NCBI GenBank assembly: GCA_037903475.1 | Contig: JBAJFG010000037.1 | Location: 372,001-436,000, forward strand | From: Ancylostoma caninum | Lineage: Eukaryota; Nematoda; Chromadorea; Rhabditida; Ancylostomatidae | DNA length: 64,000 nt | Direction of reading: 5' to 3' | In this document: positions 25,901 through 40,900 of the stretch, piece by piece | Layout: every line of letters begins with the position of its first letter | Position numbering within the stretch: position 1 is the first letter of the stretch | Made by a program: the position numbers and the translations under genes | Notes under the pieces: generated by a model | Databases searched by the model: none | Told to the model about the DNA's origin: nothing | Seen by the model: the letters and a program-made list of their open reading frames with translations, nothing else

Positions 25901-28900
25901 TTACCTTGTACAGCCTGCAGATTGAGGTCGTTGATGATGTTCTCCTCAGTCCTTGCTTCAGCCATGTGCACCGGCAAAACTTCACTTTTTCCTCTCAGAT
26001 ACAAAATTCGCCGATTATTTTCGAGAAGTGAACGGAGCATTTGCTGTTTTAGTCTAGAAACAAGAGCTTGTTACTTCTTTCCTGGTGCTAGTGCTCGAAG
26101 AATGTGAAGCGGTGAACTAACATTAGCTCCAGCTTTCTGGAGCGTTTTGCGAGCGGCACGGAGAAGTGAAGTTCACTGGCGACGACGAGCATCTTGCGAC
26201 CGACGAACCACCGATCGAACTCGGCCAGGACGTCGTCGATGAGCGCGTCCAGGCCTGCGTCTGCAGCTTCGAATAGGCTCGTCACACATTTCGATTTATA
26301 CACATTTTTGCTAAAAAAAACCACACAGTATTGAAGCATACATGGCGGGGAGAGGGGTAGACCACCTTAGAAAAGATTCTATCGTCTCGAGGGTTTGAGT
26401 GGACGAGTCGACACGGTGCAAGATGTCGCCATGTGAAGCGTAGAATCGCCTTTTAGATTGAGGCGCCACTTCTGCCACGCGCTTTCGTGGGCGAATCACC
26501 GGTGGGGACCTTCAACACAACGTTCTCGCTCATCTCTAGCGACGTTTTCGGCGGAACCACCACAGTCCCCAGTCATCCGTCATTTTGAAGCGGACGAGTA
26601 TTCCAGGCAGAAATAATACTTTGTGAGACTGATTTGCTGCGGCCACCACCAGCAAGTAGTGATGTATGTTCACAGGTTGATGACACCGCCTTGGAAACTG
26701 TTTCGCTATGGATGAACGGGAACTTAGGAACTTTGTTGGGGAAGCCTCCTCAGCAAAGTTCCTAAATCCCACCACAGAAATAGAAACAGTGATAATATAC
26801 CCACTTCGGCCGACGAAGAGTCTCAGAGCTGCACGAGAACTCCCAAGGGGAGCCGGTCAGGTATCCACTATCGCGGCTTAGGCACATCTAAACCAGGAAG
26901 GTTTCACGGATTTCGGAAGAAAGGCGCCGTTAAAAGCTGTAAAGGAGCGCCAGGAGCTTACGAACATCTGGATCAAGAGAATCTGTAGAATTACTCATAT
27001 CAGTAGGATTATTCTGGATAGGATCGTCCCACACAGCAGTAAGCCACGGTTATGGATTCACGCAACTGCCAATTGAGGGGTAGGCTAGCAAAAGTTGAGC
27101 TGTGCACACATACCATATATATTAAGGTTTTTATAGTGGATCTGGAACCGTCTACTAACACGGCAAACCATTGAGAGATTTCATCAGCAACGCTGTGATT
27201 TGTTTTCGAAAGAAAGTGGTGGCATTTTCTAGAAAATGAATAAGCTGCTGATGAAAGAGATATAGGTTCAGGGATTTCGCTAAAGCCCCGGCAGCGATTG
27301 GAGTACGAGGAGGTTCCAGATCTTTTCCAGGAGATGTCCTATTTTAACATGTTTTCATTCGACATAAGCACCTACAACTCTCATGGATGACATTTTTAAA
27401 GGTCTACTCCAACAGGAGTTTAGGAAGATGAAGTGAAACTTAGTTTTGCTACGTTGATTCTAACGCACAACCTACAAATCCTTTGTGCATGGGGAACCCA
27501 ATAATGGATGCTCATGACCTCCATAGCGCTCCTATACCCACAAAAGGCGGAAGAAACCCTGAAAAGCTCACCTTGTCGAATTCCCTGCTCTCAAACCGAT
27601 TCAGCGACAGCTGCGGGAGGGAAGATAGGAACGAGAGCCGCTCCAGTGGTTTAAATGACTCGAGGTTCTCCTGGTCAGTTGTCGTCGATTCGTTCGACTT
27701 CAGCGACGTCGATCCTGCCACGATAGAGTTCTGCAACGATTTCAGCCGAGCGTAGGCGTAGAGTCTGATCAGGGCCAGCGCTATGTCCTGCGACGGAGGA
27801 TCGCGGCGAGGCGCAGCTCCATTCGGCACTGGCTTTTCGTGCTTCGAATGGATGCGTCTGGGTAATGCCACCATATCCTTGGGATCCTTTTTGTCGTCGT
27901 AGCGCTGCTTGTTATTCGAAGCGATTTCTCCTCGGTTCAGTTGCGGCGAGGATTCTCCCTTCTTCGACCTACGCTCCCTCCGCTTTCCGCCGCGCATGCG
28001 GCGCCAGAGACGAGCGAGCCTCCTCTCCAGTTTGTCCATCCTCAAACGGATCCTCTGTCAGAATGAAAGATCGCTACCTGAACGGAAGTAGAGCCTCAAG
28101 CAGAGAAAGAAAGGAAAGGTTGGAAGGTCAGGTCTTACGCTCTAACCCGTTGAGCTGGAACGAGAACAGAGGCGTGGCCTACGGTGGGCGGCAACTGGCC
28201 CGAGTTGCGATGGACGAGGATCTGGAATTCTGAGGTTACAACAGGGAAGCTGACATGGTAACAGTGAAGAGAGCTGAAAGTCGTGGGCACGTGGTGACAG
28301 AAAACGCAAAGTGCACAGAGGACACAATGAGGCGCTCGCCGTCGAGGTCAACAAGGTTCTCCAGGTTTGTTGATCCAGGGAGACAGCTCTGACTAAGCCA
28401 TATTTTGACGGCTGTGCAGCTGGAGCAGCGCTCGCATGCTGCTGGGGGACAGGCGTGGATGGCGCAGAACAGCGAACAGAACCTAGCGCTCAAAGTTGGG
28501 CGAAAGCAAACAGAGAAACGTGTAAAAGTTGTTTGCCGAAGATAAGATCTCTCAGATCAAGCAGCTAATGCAAACATCACCAAACGATGACGGATTTCAG
28601 GTGTTATAAGCAGTCATTAACCGAAGAACTTCTAGCGTCTTTTTCTGGAGATTCCTTCTTCCAGAAAAAGTCATATTTGCGAGTGGCGTCCTGTTACAGT
28701 TGATGATAAATGCGCGAATGATAGAGGCGATGTTGATAGATGCTGGATGATAGATGTACAGGGTTGGTTCCTAGTGACTCAGACAGTTGGGGAAGTCAAG
28801 CCTAACATCAAGCCAGGTAAAAAAGCAGCCTTTCACACATTCAGGTGCAGGCTAGGAGAAGCGTTTCCTCGCCGGTGCCCCTCAAAAAAGCGAAAGTTCG

Positions 28901-31900
28901 GCGAAGCGTTTACTGGCATGCACGCTAGTATTGGCTGATCCTGTTTGGTAAACGACTTTTCGAGAGAAGTATTGGTTAAAAAAATTGAAGTTTGTTCCAA
29001 TAGTGAGGTAAGTCACTCGCTACTAAATTTTTGTTTTTGCTCTGGTGTACGAAACTGCTTTCAAAAAAGACTTTGAGTGTGTAGACAGAAAATTATTTAA
29101 CTAATTAAATCAGTTAACTAATTAGATAAATCTAAAAACCGGAGTTCTAAGCAGATCTACACTAGAGTAACTGCGCTAGCTAAACAATGTGAGCTTTTAG
29201 AAAATGTCATTAGTAACTGCTTTGGATTTCAACAGCCCTAGACGGCATGGTCCCACCTCACAATGTCTGCGAGGTTTTTATGCAAGCGAAATCGCGAGTG
29301 GTGGGATTCTTGAAGGCTCTCGGGACGGTTCTTTGCTTGTAGTAAATGAGATTTCGAGCAAAATGTGCTTTCTTTTGCAATTTCTATCATTTTTTACTGC
29401 CGCAGGCTGAGGGAGTCAATCATACAAGAAAATTCTATTTCTGACTTGATTATTCTTTTTTCGATATTATTGCGCGCAACAATGCTGAAACTCGCTTCGC
29501 GCACTTTCTTCGGGAGAGAACTTGGGCGGGGCCAAAGCGGGTGCACGAGACGCCCACGCCTTTGGCTGGGTGTAGGGCTTTGAATCTAAAAATGGCTGCG
29601 CAGCCGAGCCCTGTGGTTAACTGTCTGAGTAAATTGTCCAGTATTAGGTTTGGAACGACAAAGTTGTCCCTTCGAGTCACACGCTGGCTTTCTGTGCATG
29701 TTGCAGAAATCTGGTGGTGCTGCCTTAGCTCTCCCAAAGAAGACGTTCATAGAAGCATTTTTTCGACTTTTCTGCTCAATATCATCCACACCGTTTTTAC
29801 CAGTAGCTCCTAGCGATCTCAAATATATAAATTCTCAGACATGTTTCTTCCTTTTTCTTTCTCGGGTGGGAATCCGCCTCTAAGAGGGGGTGGCAGAAAT
29901 TGTGAAAATTAAAAATTGTTATCTGCCCATCAATCCAAATTAGACAAGTTCACGTACTAGAAATAGCCGGTGACCAATGATAAAAGAATAGAAATTAATA
30001 TCAAGTGATGGGAGCGCGATGACTGAATGCTAGTCCAGACCTGAGAACTTGTGCAATCTTCTTATGTAAATCATGGTAGTGCAACAAAATTTTCTAGAGC
30101 GCAGACGTAGGGGGGACTAGCACGTGACCGCATGCGCTCGCCGTAAGACTCAGTTATAGACTGTGCCTCGCGAGGATGCGAAGCTTATGGGGCATTCTGC
30201 CGATGTTTCCTCACAGGTGCATAGACGTAGTGGAAGTCGGATGCAATCAGGATTTCGCGGTGGGACCAGCGGCTAGCGGTCTCGATCCCTCCGGGCGAGA
30301 CAGTGTTTACAGCGATTTGACGATGCGTAGCAGCAATGTACGGAGCAGAGTCGCCCTCTGCTGGAGCTTTATTGTTGGCTTCACTCAACTTTGAAACAGT
30401 GGACGATAACCACTACGAAAAGAAGTGTGCATACTGTGGAGGACGTAGCGAAGGATTCACTCGGTCTCCTCACTTGGGATATGCTCGTTGAGCATCTCTC
30501 TTTGAGATCCCTTGGGGACTATGCAGGTTGAGGATCCGTCTATTTTTAAGAAGTACAATCAAATACATAAGATGAGGAACGCGTCATCACAAGCTGTTGT
30601 GACATTTTCTGAAACCAGTTGTGCAACCTGTGCAGTTGATCGAACTTTCTAGATATTTCCTAACTTTGTTCCATCACTTTCGAGATTTGCAAAGAGTGCG
30701 GCTGCAGCGATGACGGATAGATGAGTCGGGGCCCCGTAGTCCAGAACAACATCATGATAGGTGTCCACCGATCGAGAATGAGTCCGCCGCGGCCTAATAG
30801 TGGAAAACGGCAGTGTACGGGTCCATGGATGGAGACTGGGTCCGCAAGGGGCCGGTTAGTGGGGAAAGCGCCCGGACACGAGTTCCACCGATGGATCTGG
30901 TCTGCGCTGGCCCAGTAGTGGGAAGAAGGCCAGGATACAGATCCACAAATGGAGGATGGGTCAGCCCTGGCCCAACAGTGGGATAAGCGCCAGGATACGG
31001 GTGCACTGATGCAGAATGGGTCCACCATGGCCCAATAGAGGGGAAAACGCCAAGATGCACGTCTGCCGGTGGAGTAGGGACACGCTACGCGCTCATTCGT
31101 GTCTCAGACGGCCATCTCTTCTTCCTCTCCGTTGGCTGTTCATGACGGGTTCATAGGCATGTAAGAAATCCGACAAAAAAGAGAAGGTAGTATCATTGTA
31201 CCAGATATTAGATTTGCATGTAGCTGCGTGATTAAGAATTTGCAGGCGAGGCTAGGATGGCGAGGAGACTCGAAGCCCGACGTTGGCGAGGCGCCCAGAG
31301 CCGTAGATTATACGCAACTCGTAAGGAGAATTTCGTATTCGAGCTCAGCTTATGATTAGTTTTGCTTTTTTGCTGATTTTCTAAGCATTTCACACGTGTG
31401 AAGCTTTTGCAAGTATTTCAAGTGGCTGCCCCCTTTCTAGCGTCCCGAAGGGGCGCTAGTCAGAATCAAGTATCCATTAGAGAATATCACAATCGAACCA
31501 GGAATATTTCTCCCCTTCTTAATGTTGAGCAGCTTAATTCATATTAGAAAATGCGAGAGTAATGATGATATCATTGTCTTCCTGGATTCGAAGTGAAAAT
31601 CCCTGAGACGTTTTTGATTTCGCTAAGCTTGGCTAATTGCCGTAATGAACCTTTCGCATCTTTTCTGGCCATGGGGTGACCACGCTACGCTATGACCATC
31701 TGAATCCCTCTGGCAAAGCGAGTTCTGGGAAAAGGCAAGCCGACGGAGGAAGAGAAATGTCCACGAGACCAACCGCTCTTCGTTTTTGCTCGCTGGCAAT
31801 GGCCTAGACTATCGCTAGGGACATCAGAGTGTTTTCGATTACTTTCTCTGGATCGCTTCGAGAAGAGGACGTCGAACGCAACAGGGGAGGGGAAGTGTCA

Positions 31901-34900
31901 TGATCGTTTGCTGAACGACGACGACGTGTGACATGTACATACAATGATGCCGGGCCAGCAGCACTCCAAACAAATGCCACCGTTCAAATCGAATTCCAAT
32001 TATCCCGCGAAATGGGCAAATAAAGAACAAGGCAGGAGAGGTTTTGAGGGACTTGAAGAAGAGTGAGGAGCGACCGTGGAAGACCAAAGGCGATGTTCAC
32101 CCTTATCAGCTGGGAATTACGGGTCATGTTATTGTTATGGTGAGTTAGTGTTGTCAGCTGGCCAGCAATGAACTACTGAGTCGTTCCTAGAGGTGGCAGC
32201 AGTCGATGTAACGCGACATTAGTAACAATATTTCCACAAACATAGCTATAACCAGATTCAGTTGCTCGAATTGGTGATTATTACAAACATGCAGCAGAGA
32301 AGTCCGACGTGGGATTTCGATCTCTAACCATGCTTGCTTCTATTAGGTTGGGCAACAGTTTTGTGCGTTTCAATCTTGGTTTTCTTTTTACTAGGATTTG
32401 AACATCTTCCTACTGCACATCACGAACCGTTTTGTAGCTCTCGCTTTACTGTTTGATGTACTACGACTGATCTCCTCGATTCTCGCTACACCCTATTTTC
32501 TGTCGCATAGAATGTGCCCCCTCCGATTCTATAAACTATTATATTACCTCCGACAGGTTAGACAGTTTGACTTCAGTCGCGGATCAAACACAGCTCAAGA
32601 GGCTAGGGATATAAACAGCGTCCAAGTAGAAACCATCGCTGCAGAAAGGATAGCACCAGAACTGGTGTACGCTGCAATGATGCCAATTTTGGCCAGGAGG
32701 ATGTCCTATAGTTCTGAACACTGAGATTTTCCGCTAGGGTTTGCTCTAGATGTAATGAATCACTACGAATGCAGATTCTCAGCAACACCTAAGTTGAGCC
32801 GATCCACTTCGTAAAAACACCCGAGGGCTTAGTGAGAGGTGATCCTCCACAATGGTGCACACGCAGCACCTTTGGGAAAACTTCGCCAAAACGACAACAG
32901 AAATGCTGGAATAGAGTTTAATTATACTCATGTCAACTCTACAGGCCTGATGAAATTGCCAACCAATAATCTCATTTCCATTTGTCCACTTCCGTAGGCG
33001 TTCTATAGGGCTTTACTGAAGAGTTGCAGTCGAGAACTGCAAAATCAGTCGTCTCAAACAATACGGACTTCCAGTGAGATGCAGTACAGTAGTTGCTCTG
33101 ACTCTAATATCATTAATAGGAGGAAAGAGGGGCTACAAAAATCACCTGATTGAAGTTGTTCAAGAAAATCAGTTGTTTCGATGCTCGTTGAAAAACTTAT
33201 TTCGAAATTTCGAAACGTTCTTATTTCCCAACCCAATAGGTTATCTATTGTAACCCAATACAGCAATGTTACTGTAGTGAGGTCGTGTACCACACTTACA
33301 ATAGTTGCCTATTTTTTCTTGTAAGTATTGCCCATGTAATGTATGTCATTAATTTAATAATGAGCTATGGATCTATGGATAGAAGGCCCCTCGCAAATTC
33401 ACTATGCATAACTGAGCAGCTATGCAGTACATATAGTTTTTCATTGCGAGCGAGAGAAGAATGCCTAAGCAGGAATGCGGAAACATCGGCGATGTCTTGG
33501 CTAACAATAAACGAGGACACCGTGGTTCTTGCAAAGTAAATGCGATGGTGGTGATCGTACAATCGTTCTCAGAACCGCTTCGTAAGACATCATGCTCTTC
33601 GGAATGGATCCAAAAAACTTCTTAAAAATACTCCAGGCTTGGTTTCAAAAGGAACGAAGGAGGTGCAGACATATCTTGCGTCGAAAGTCAAGAGTCCTGG
33701 GTGCACAGAGCAATGAGTTGCTCTTGGACGGATGGCGTAAGACGATCAACTCCAATGACAAATACTAATACAAATACTACTACTAATACTAAAACTAGTA
33801 CAGATATCAAAACAAAGTCTCAACCAACTATTGCCACTACCACTGATATAGATTAAAACAAAGTTTTTGGATATTTTTAGACAATTGCATTGATAGAGTC
33901 TGGTTCCTTTCCATTCCTATTTCTCTTCCCGAGCAATCCGATATCCACTTGACAAAGGGGAGCGGTGACAAAGGCATATTCAACTACTAGGAAAGTTCGC
34001 ATAACCAGCCGCTTCTACCTTCCTTCAATGTTTTAGAGAGAAGTTCGCCAAATAGATAGAATCGGAACTCATCAAAGAAAAAACGTCGCTCCCGTCATTG
34101 ATTTCGTGAGGGCAAAATCGTTTTTACCAAGTTGGGAACAGGTCAAACAAATGAATGGGTGCAGTGGCAAAAGGGCACGAAACGAGGAAAAACGTACAAT
34201 TTGTTGAAGCGCGGGTGACTGCAGCTGCGAGCAGTTTCATTCCGATGGGGTTGGAGGGCATGTAACCAGCGGTCTTTTAGATCTAGGAGGACTGTTCCCC
34301 AGCAAGGCTCTTCAAAATTCTCGAAAGGTCAAGAACATTCAAGGCGGGACATGAGAAACTTGGCTAATGTGTACATGTGGGAGCCATTCCAGAAAGCGTG
34401 ACGTTCACGGATTGTTTGTGAAGAGGCGAGACAGAAGGGATTCGCCGCTACGGACAAGTAATAAACGGCTGAAACGAAACAGCGAGGCGACACACAAACC
34501 GTTATGACAGAGGGGTGAAACGTTTCGAAAACACGGACACTCGGAAAAACAACAATGATTGATCACACAGCCGAAATCAGATGATGTGATCAACTCGACG
34601 CGTTCGTCGTTCGCAATTCGCACCTACCCGCCAAAGTGCAGTGCTGGGGTTCGCCGAGGTGATCACCACCACGCAGTTGGATCAACAACGCCGTGAGCAG
34701 CAAGCACCGTGACTGAGACGCCTCGTCTGTGACTCATCCGCCCTCGTCTCCTCACTCGCCTGTCCGACAACAGTACGAATCCAGATGTCGTTTCTTCGTT
34801 AGACCTCCGGAATGGTTGTTTCATTAGCGACACAGAAGAAGCAACGACGTCGCAAGGCGACGACGCTGTTTGCGCTGATGGAACGAGGAACGCGCAGTCT

Positions 34901-37900
34901 GCGCTAAAAACTCATCGCAGCATTTGTACGACGCGAGTCCGGATTGAGGAGCACGCCTTAGGCTTCTTAGTCGGTCAGTTCCTTGACTCCCCCGACCATC
35001 GCCGGGCCCGAGGTTGCTGAGTTGCAGTACTGGAGTGCTGCGACTCAGTGAAACGCGGGGAGAAAATAGGAGCTATCAGGACAGATGAATAGAGCCTTAA
35101 ACCGATATCGGCCCAGGATTTCCCGAGAGAGTTCCAATTTCTAGTCAGAAATAGGAGAATTGATTGCATACCATTGTTTGTGCTTATATAAGCGCATTCT
35201 AAAAAAGGAGGTGGGAATGTTGTTATTTTTTCCGCTGTCGGGAAGAGATGAATTCTATTTATCTATTTCAAGGACTGAAATTGCTAATTTCTAACAGGAT
35301 CTACACTCTTATGTATGCAGTACTACACTTGGCGCGGCCGGGTCGACCAGAAAGTGCCGACCGGCCAAGCGGCTGCTGATCATTGGCCGGCGCCAGGCCC
35401 ACCACCGTCTACTGGCCGGGCAACAGCCCATCACCGGCCGGCCAGCTTGACCAATCCAGCCTTCCTTCAGAATGGTCGGTCGGTGATATGTCCTAAAGAA
35501 ATGAGAAGGACTAAAGGCATCAGCCGAATGAAGCAGACTAGAAGCAAGAACGGTGCATAAAGCAGTGGACTCTTAAACATTTGGAAACAACGCCCAGGTT
35601 GGTTCGGCTCCGCCCAATAGTAGAAGAAAGTTAGCGCTGCGAAAACATGTGGGAAATTTGCAAAGATTCATCTTCTTCTATTCCTGGTGAGAATTCGCTG
35701 ATCTGTGTTGTCTCTATATCACTACGGATCTACAGCGGCGTAAAACCCGAAGCTCTTCCGTGCGCAGTGCGCAACCGAAGGCCGAGCTGCCAGAGGCCGT
35801 CATACACCCGGCGGCCAAATGAAGGGTAACCTTCACAACGCTGGACTGGGCATTCGATTTGGAGCAGTAGCTCCTGTACCCACTTGATTTCGGGCAGTTC
35901 CGGTTGGGATTAGTTGAATTTTTTTGTGAAAATTTCATGTGGTGACTTTTGGTGATGACGAATGCGCTTATTGGGGCACCCCTAATTTTGAGGATACCCT
36001 TTCTCTTTAGTCCATTATTCAGTAAGTCGATTCCATACAAAGATGGGAATATGCTAAGGAAGTTTAATTCATGACTCTACGAAGAACTCAAACAGTTAGG
36101 CTCTCTTTGGATACTTCATGAATCCTTGAGTTAAAAATATCGCAGCACATTTTTTGAAGTGCATGTGTTGTGGCTAATTACTCCAGAACGAAGGACTTCA
36201 ATGAAAATGAATTCCAAATTTAGCTTCAATTTCAAAAGATCCCTAGTCAGCAGAAGCAAAACAAGAGCAAATCACCAATTCAGGGCAAACTATTTCAGTA
36301 AACAGCTAGCATACTTCTTCTAGTAAAGGCAGAACTACTCTGATTAATTTCATTCCGAGGCGAAGAAATCCTATTTCTCGAGTTTCTAATATCTCACCTT
36401 CATTCCAAATCAGTGAGTAAGCGCAGAGATCCATCTTTGAAGGAAGGGTACTGGAAAAGCGTCTCATGGAACAGTTGTAGCTATAAAGGTTGGGCTGTGA
36501 TCTAGGGACTCGCATTAGACTCATAACTTAGGAATTGAGCATAAAACTTTCAATTTTTGCGTGGTATAACAAAAAAAATGTTAGCAGATATGTTTAAAGG
36601 CATATTTTTCATGGCAAAGCTTATGCGTGAATGTGGTGAAAGGCCATCGCAATGATTGTGGTTAGGTTTCTGCGGTCCTGAGTTCTAACTTCTAGAAAAG
36701 GCGTACTCCGCTGGATAATGCAATCCATCGGATTCTAGTAGAGCCCAGTTCTATTGAATTCTATCTATGCAAAACCAGCTCTGCAACTCGAGCGGTCCAT
36801 GAGGAGCAGGATCGACTTCAATGGCCACCCAAAATAAGCAACTAGAAGTCCGTCAAGATGCAATTCGGATAAAAACTACGAGAGTTGGCTAGCATTGAAC
36901 GGCTAAACCAGTCTTCATTCGATCTGGAGACCAAGGAAAGCTGCGAAGGACTCTCTCAATGAGGCACTCTCATACAAGCCTCCAAGACATCAAGGTAACG
37001 AGAGAGCAAATGACAAGTCCAACCGATCCCAGGTGAGGTGACGCACCCAGGTCGATGACGGTTTCTAAGCGTCTACGGGAAGAAGGAACGGCTCAATTCC
37101 GACGCAGCGCCGGCGCAGAGTGGCATCAGCTGGTCAGCGCACTCGCGCTCCTCGGCGTGTCCTCCGCCCCTACCGTACAAAAACAGAATCCGTCCGTCAC
37201 CGCTGACACCTCGTGTCGTATGCTATGTGACGTTTGCGGGAAATTCGTCGAAATCGCCCGCATCGCCAGCAAAAGCAGAATTTCTATGCAACCAAATGTG
37301 TGGAAAATCGACGCGGGTGATCAGCTGATTGGAGAATTCTATGGCGAACAAGAACAAACAGTGCAAACATTGACAATATTAGTCACCATCACTGAAGAAG
37401 TCATGTGACACTCTGCGCAGGGAGGATCCGGATGAATTTTTCCTCTTGCTTTCCAGGAATTGCTCTCATCAAGAAATATATTCGGATTATATTTATTAAA
37501 AGACTAAAACAAAAGAAAATAAAATATATTCGAATACATTTTCTCTTTGCATAGTAAGCCTTACTGAGTAACCTAAAATGTTAGGTGCACAGACGATCAA
37601 ATTTCAGACTTTTTTCCTACCAAGCTTAAAGAGTTTCACTGTCTATCTCAAGCACACCGTTGCTGAGTTGAAATGTAAGTGCTGATGTTTATTGTTTCAA
37701 ACTCAGTATTTTTTTTGCATTACTTCTCCACATTTAATTGTATTGGCCAATTCCGATGTAGTACAGCGCGTCCTTGTAACGAATGAATAAAATGAAGTAA
37801 AATATTCGCCCCGAATCACAAGGGACTTCAAACACTATGCCGGCATGTCCGAAACGGCCAAAGTTTGCTCTCCAAAACATATTCGGCTAAAATACTCTTA

Positions 37901-40900
37901 TTAAAAACAATAAATAGCTGGTCGAAGTTGTTAGAACAATTACAATGAGGGAATAAGATATTTACGATAATTAGCAGCCATCAATGCTGGTCTTAGATCC
38001 AGATCTCCTTAATGTCTTCCGTAGTAAGTCAAGCACACCTACATACATATTTTCCTGTGCTCGTTTGTGTAACGTAGCCATATACGAGCCCGTAGCCCTG
38101 GTAGGTAGCTTTTTGATGACTTCCAACCACTGAGTGCTGCTCTAAAGGATTGGAGCCATAGCAGTGTGAGGCCAATAACAGCTGCTTTACCCAATGCAAG
38201 CTCTTACAGATGCGAACTATTCCAACTCAGTTCAGGAACAGTAGGCATACCATATTGGAGAGAACAGCACAGAAGATTCGCAAAACGTATCCCGAATTCG
38301 AATCATCTGCCAGCTTTAATAAAGCGCAGGTAGAGCAGTGGTAAGAGGCTCGCCCTCCGCTCGCATGATCGATGTTCGGTAAATTGGTACCAGAGGAGTC
38401 CGGGAGGATGAAGCGCTGACTGGGCGCATCGGATGCCCCCTCAAGCCACTGTACAGGGCACAAATGCATTCACTGTCTCTACGATGTTCAGATGAAGTCG
38501 AATGCGTGGCGCATCCCACAAACCAGGATTGATTAACGCCGACCGCTTTATTATTTTCATCCTTATCAGCTTAATTCAGACCACCAAAACTTGATCTGCT
38601 CCGGATGTCTTTGTAAATGGGAGTGAGGTTCATGCAAGATCTTACGCTACAACAAATTGTGTAAAGGAATCTCGAGGCGAATTTCGGCTCTTCTGGGCAC
38701 TCCGGCATAAAGCCTCCGAAAAACTGCTGGCTGCTGTCCCATAACGAAAGCCAGGATAGAAGAAAACCACCCAAAATGCTGTATAGCAGAGCAAACTACA
38801 GGAGTATTCTAGTTTTTTTTTCTTTGAGAAACACATTGGATAATATGACATGTTCAAGCTGGAGTAGCATCGCGATTTATGTAGAAAACGAGAAACAGCT
38901 GTGTCTACGAGTCTGTCTTATAAAGCATCTCCCTTTCTGAGTACCTTTGGGAAGTGTGTGACGATATGTGTTGGTGAAGTATCCAGAAGAAAGTATTTCT
39001 CCGATGACACTCAAAGACACTAGAGTGGATAGTTGACTGGGCAATTAGCACGTTTCATTTCTCCAATGTTTGAAAAATGAGAGGAGTTCCGCGAGAAGTG
39101 CTGGAGCATCAATGAGTTACATTTTGGAGCCTTGCTGTAACGGTCACGGTACAATAAAAAGCAAGGCAATTATTTTGTTAGAAAGAAGTTTTACAGAAAG
39201 AGCGCGGAGCAGAACGTTCCAGAGGAACGTGTCGGCTCACCAAAACGAGAGAAGAGCGGTAGTTGGAGCGTATAGGGCACCACTATGACGACAAGGCTCT
39301 GAAGTGGGGGAGCACTTGAGAGTCAAGGCAAGCACAGCCTCCTGCGAACGACAATTATCAGTGCAGACCGCAGGAGGCAACGGTTCGGAACGTGCTGGTC
39401 GCGAAGGGACGCACGGTTTCACTGAAACTGGCGGAGCAAACACGATGCGACATTCCGTGACGTTTTACCTTACCTTCAGGCAGTCCCGGTGCCTGACCTG
39501 TTCACCTCCACCCAAGCGTTCACTCACTTCTCCACTTCTTACCCCGTGTACGTTCGCTTACACCGCGAGATCGGGACGATTATAAAGATGGACAAGTTCG
39601 TCCGTCATATGCAGCGAAACAAAGTCGCGGCAGTGTCAAGTGGCAAACAGGAACACAACAATGGAAACGGCGAGCAAAAAATGTGCAAAGGAAACAGTAT
39701 AGTCGTAGAAAGTAGAAACAAGTATGTTTAAGAACGCGAACGAATAAAACCAGACGGCTTTTGCAAACACACGAATCTCGCGCTGCCGCGGCGGGAAGCG
39801 CCAAAATAATCGTATTCAACGAGGGCATTCAACCGTACTTCACGGGGGGAGGGGGGACAGCACGGAAATCTCGGCGGTTTCATCCTCGAAACCTTTTCCA
39901 GCTATCTACATCCGTTTTAATCAACGATCATTTGATTTCTTCACTATTGCTTCTGTGAATATGTACTTCCCCCCACGCGATTTTATTTCGGGCTAGCTGG
40001 TGCTAATAATCCGGATAAAAGTTTCGATCCAGAGGCAGAAAGAGGGTAATCAATGCTGGAATTGATCAACAAATCGCACATATGATGAAAGGTGTGGAAT
40101 GGAATTCTCTTCGCACCGAATAATTTGACTGGTTAAGCTAGTAAACCAGAAACGGAATCAAAAATTCGAACAGTTGAAGAGGAAGAAACCCCCTTATACA
40201 TACTGTTACTCTATACTTTTACTAAGAATTTCTCTTGTATTCCCCCAGTGTTTCATATGTTACTTCATCCTATTTGAAGATTCGATTTCTCAACTCATTA
40301 AAAGTCGCAAATTCGATTTCGAAAGCATCTAATGCCTTACAGCATGAACACAACCCGAACAGCACAACACACCGAGTACAAGACCGAGGCGTTTGCTGCC
40401 TTCCCTTCTCAACAGCTAACTGCTGTTAAAAGGAGGAAAGCTTGAGCAGCAATTGGGGGAGGAGGGCAGAAACTGGGAGGAGGTGGTCCTGGCTTTGTAC
40501 TCGGCATTTTACCCTGGACGGGATGCAATCCTACTATGCGAGTACATTCAAAGAGTGCAGGATGCCCTCATTGCGTTGAGGCCCGCGGCAGCGGCAGGAT
40601 GCGCACCATGCGCATCCAGCCGTAGGCCGCGCTGTGGCATGAATTTCGTGGCGGACCGTTTATAGAAATTATGCGTGGATAACTGGGTAATTATTGATTA
40701 TTGTTAGTTGATTATCAGTACTGCCCCTTGGGCATATTAACAACTTTCAAGGCTTTCTTGTCGCTGATCTGTGATTCGGGAATCTCACCCCAAATAGTGC
40801 CGTAAACACATACACAACTGACGTCGTAGCCAAATAACAAACGGCTCAGGCTACATTCTGTTCCGAAAACTACGGTATTTGTGTATTGGCGGATAAACTT

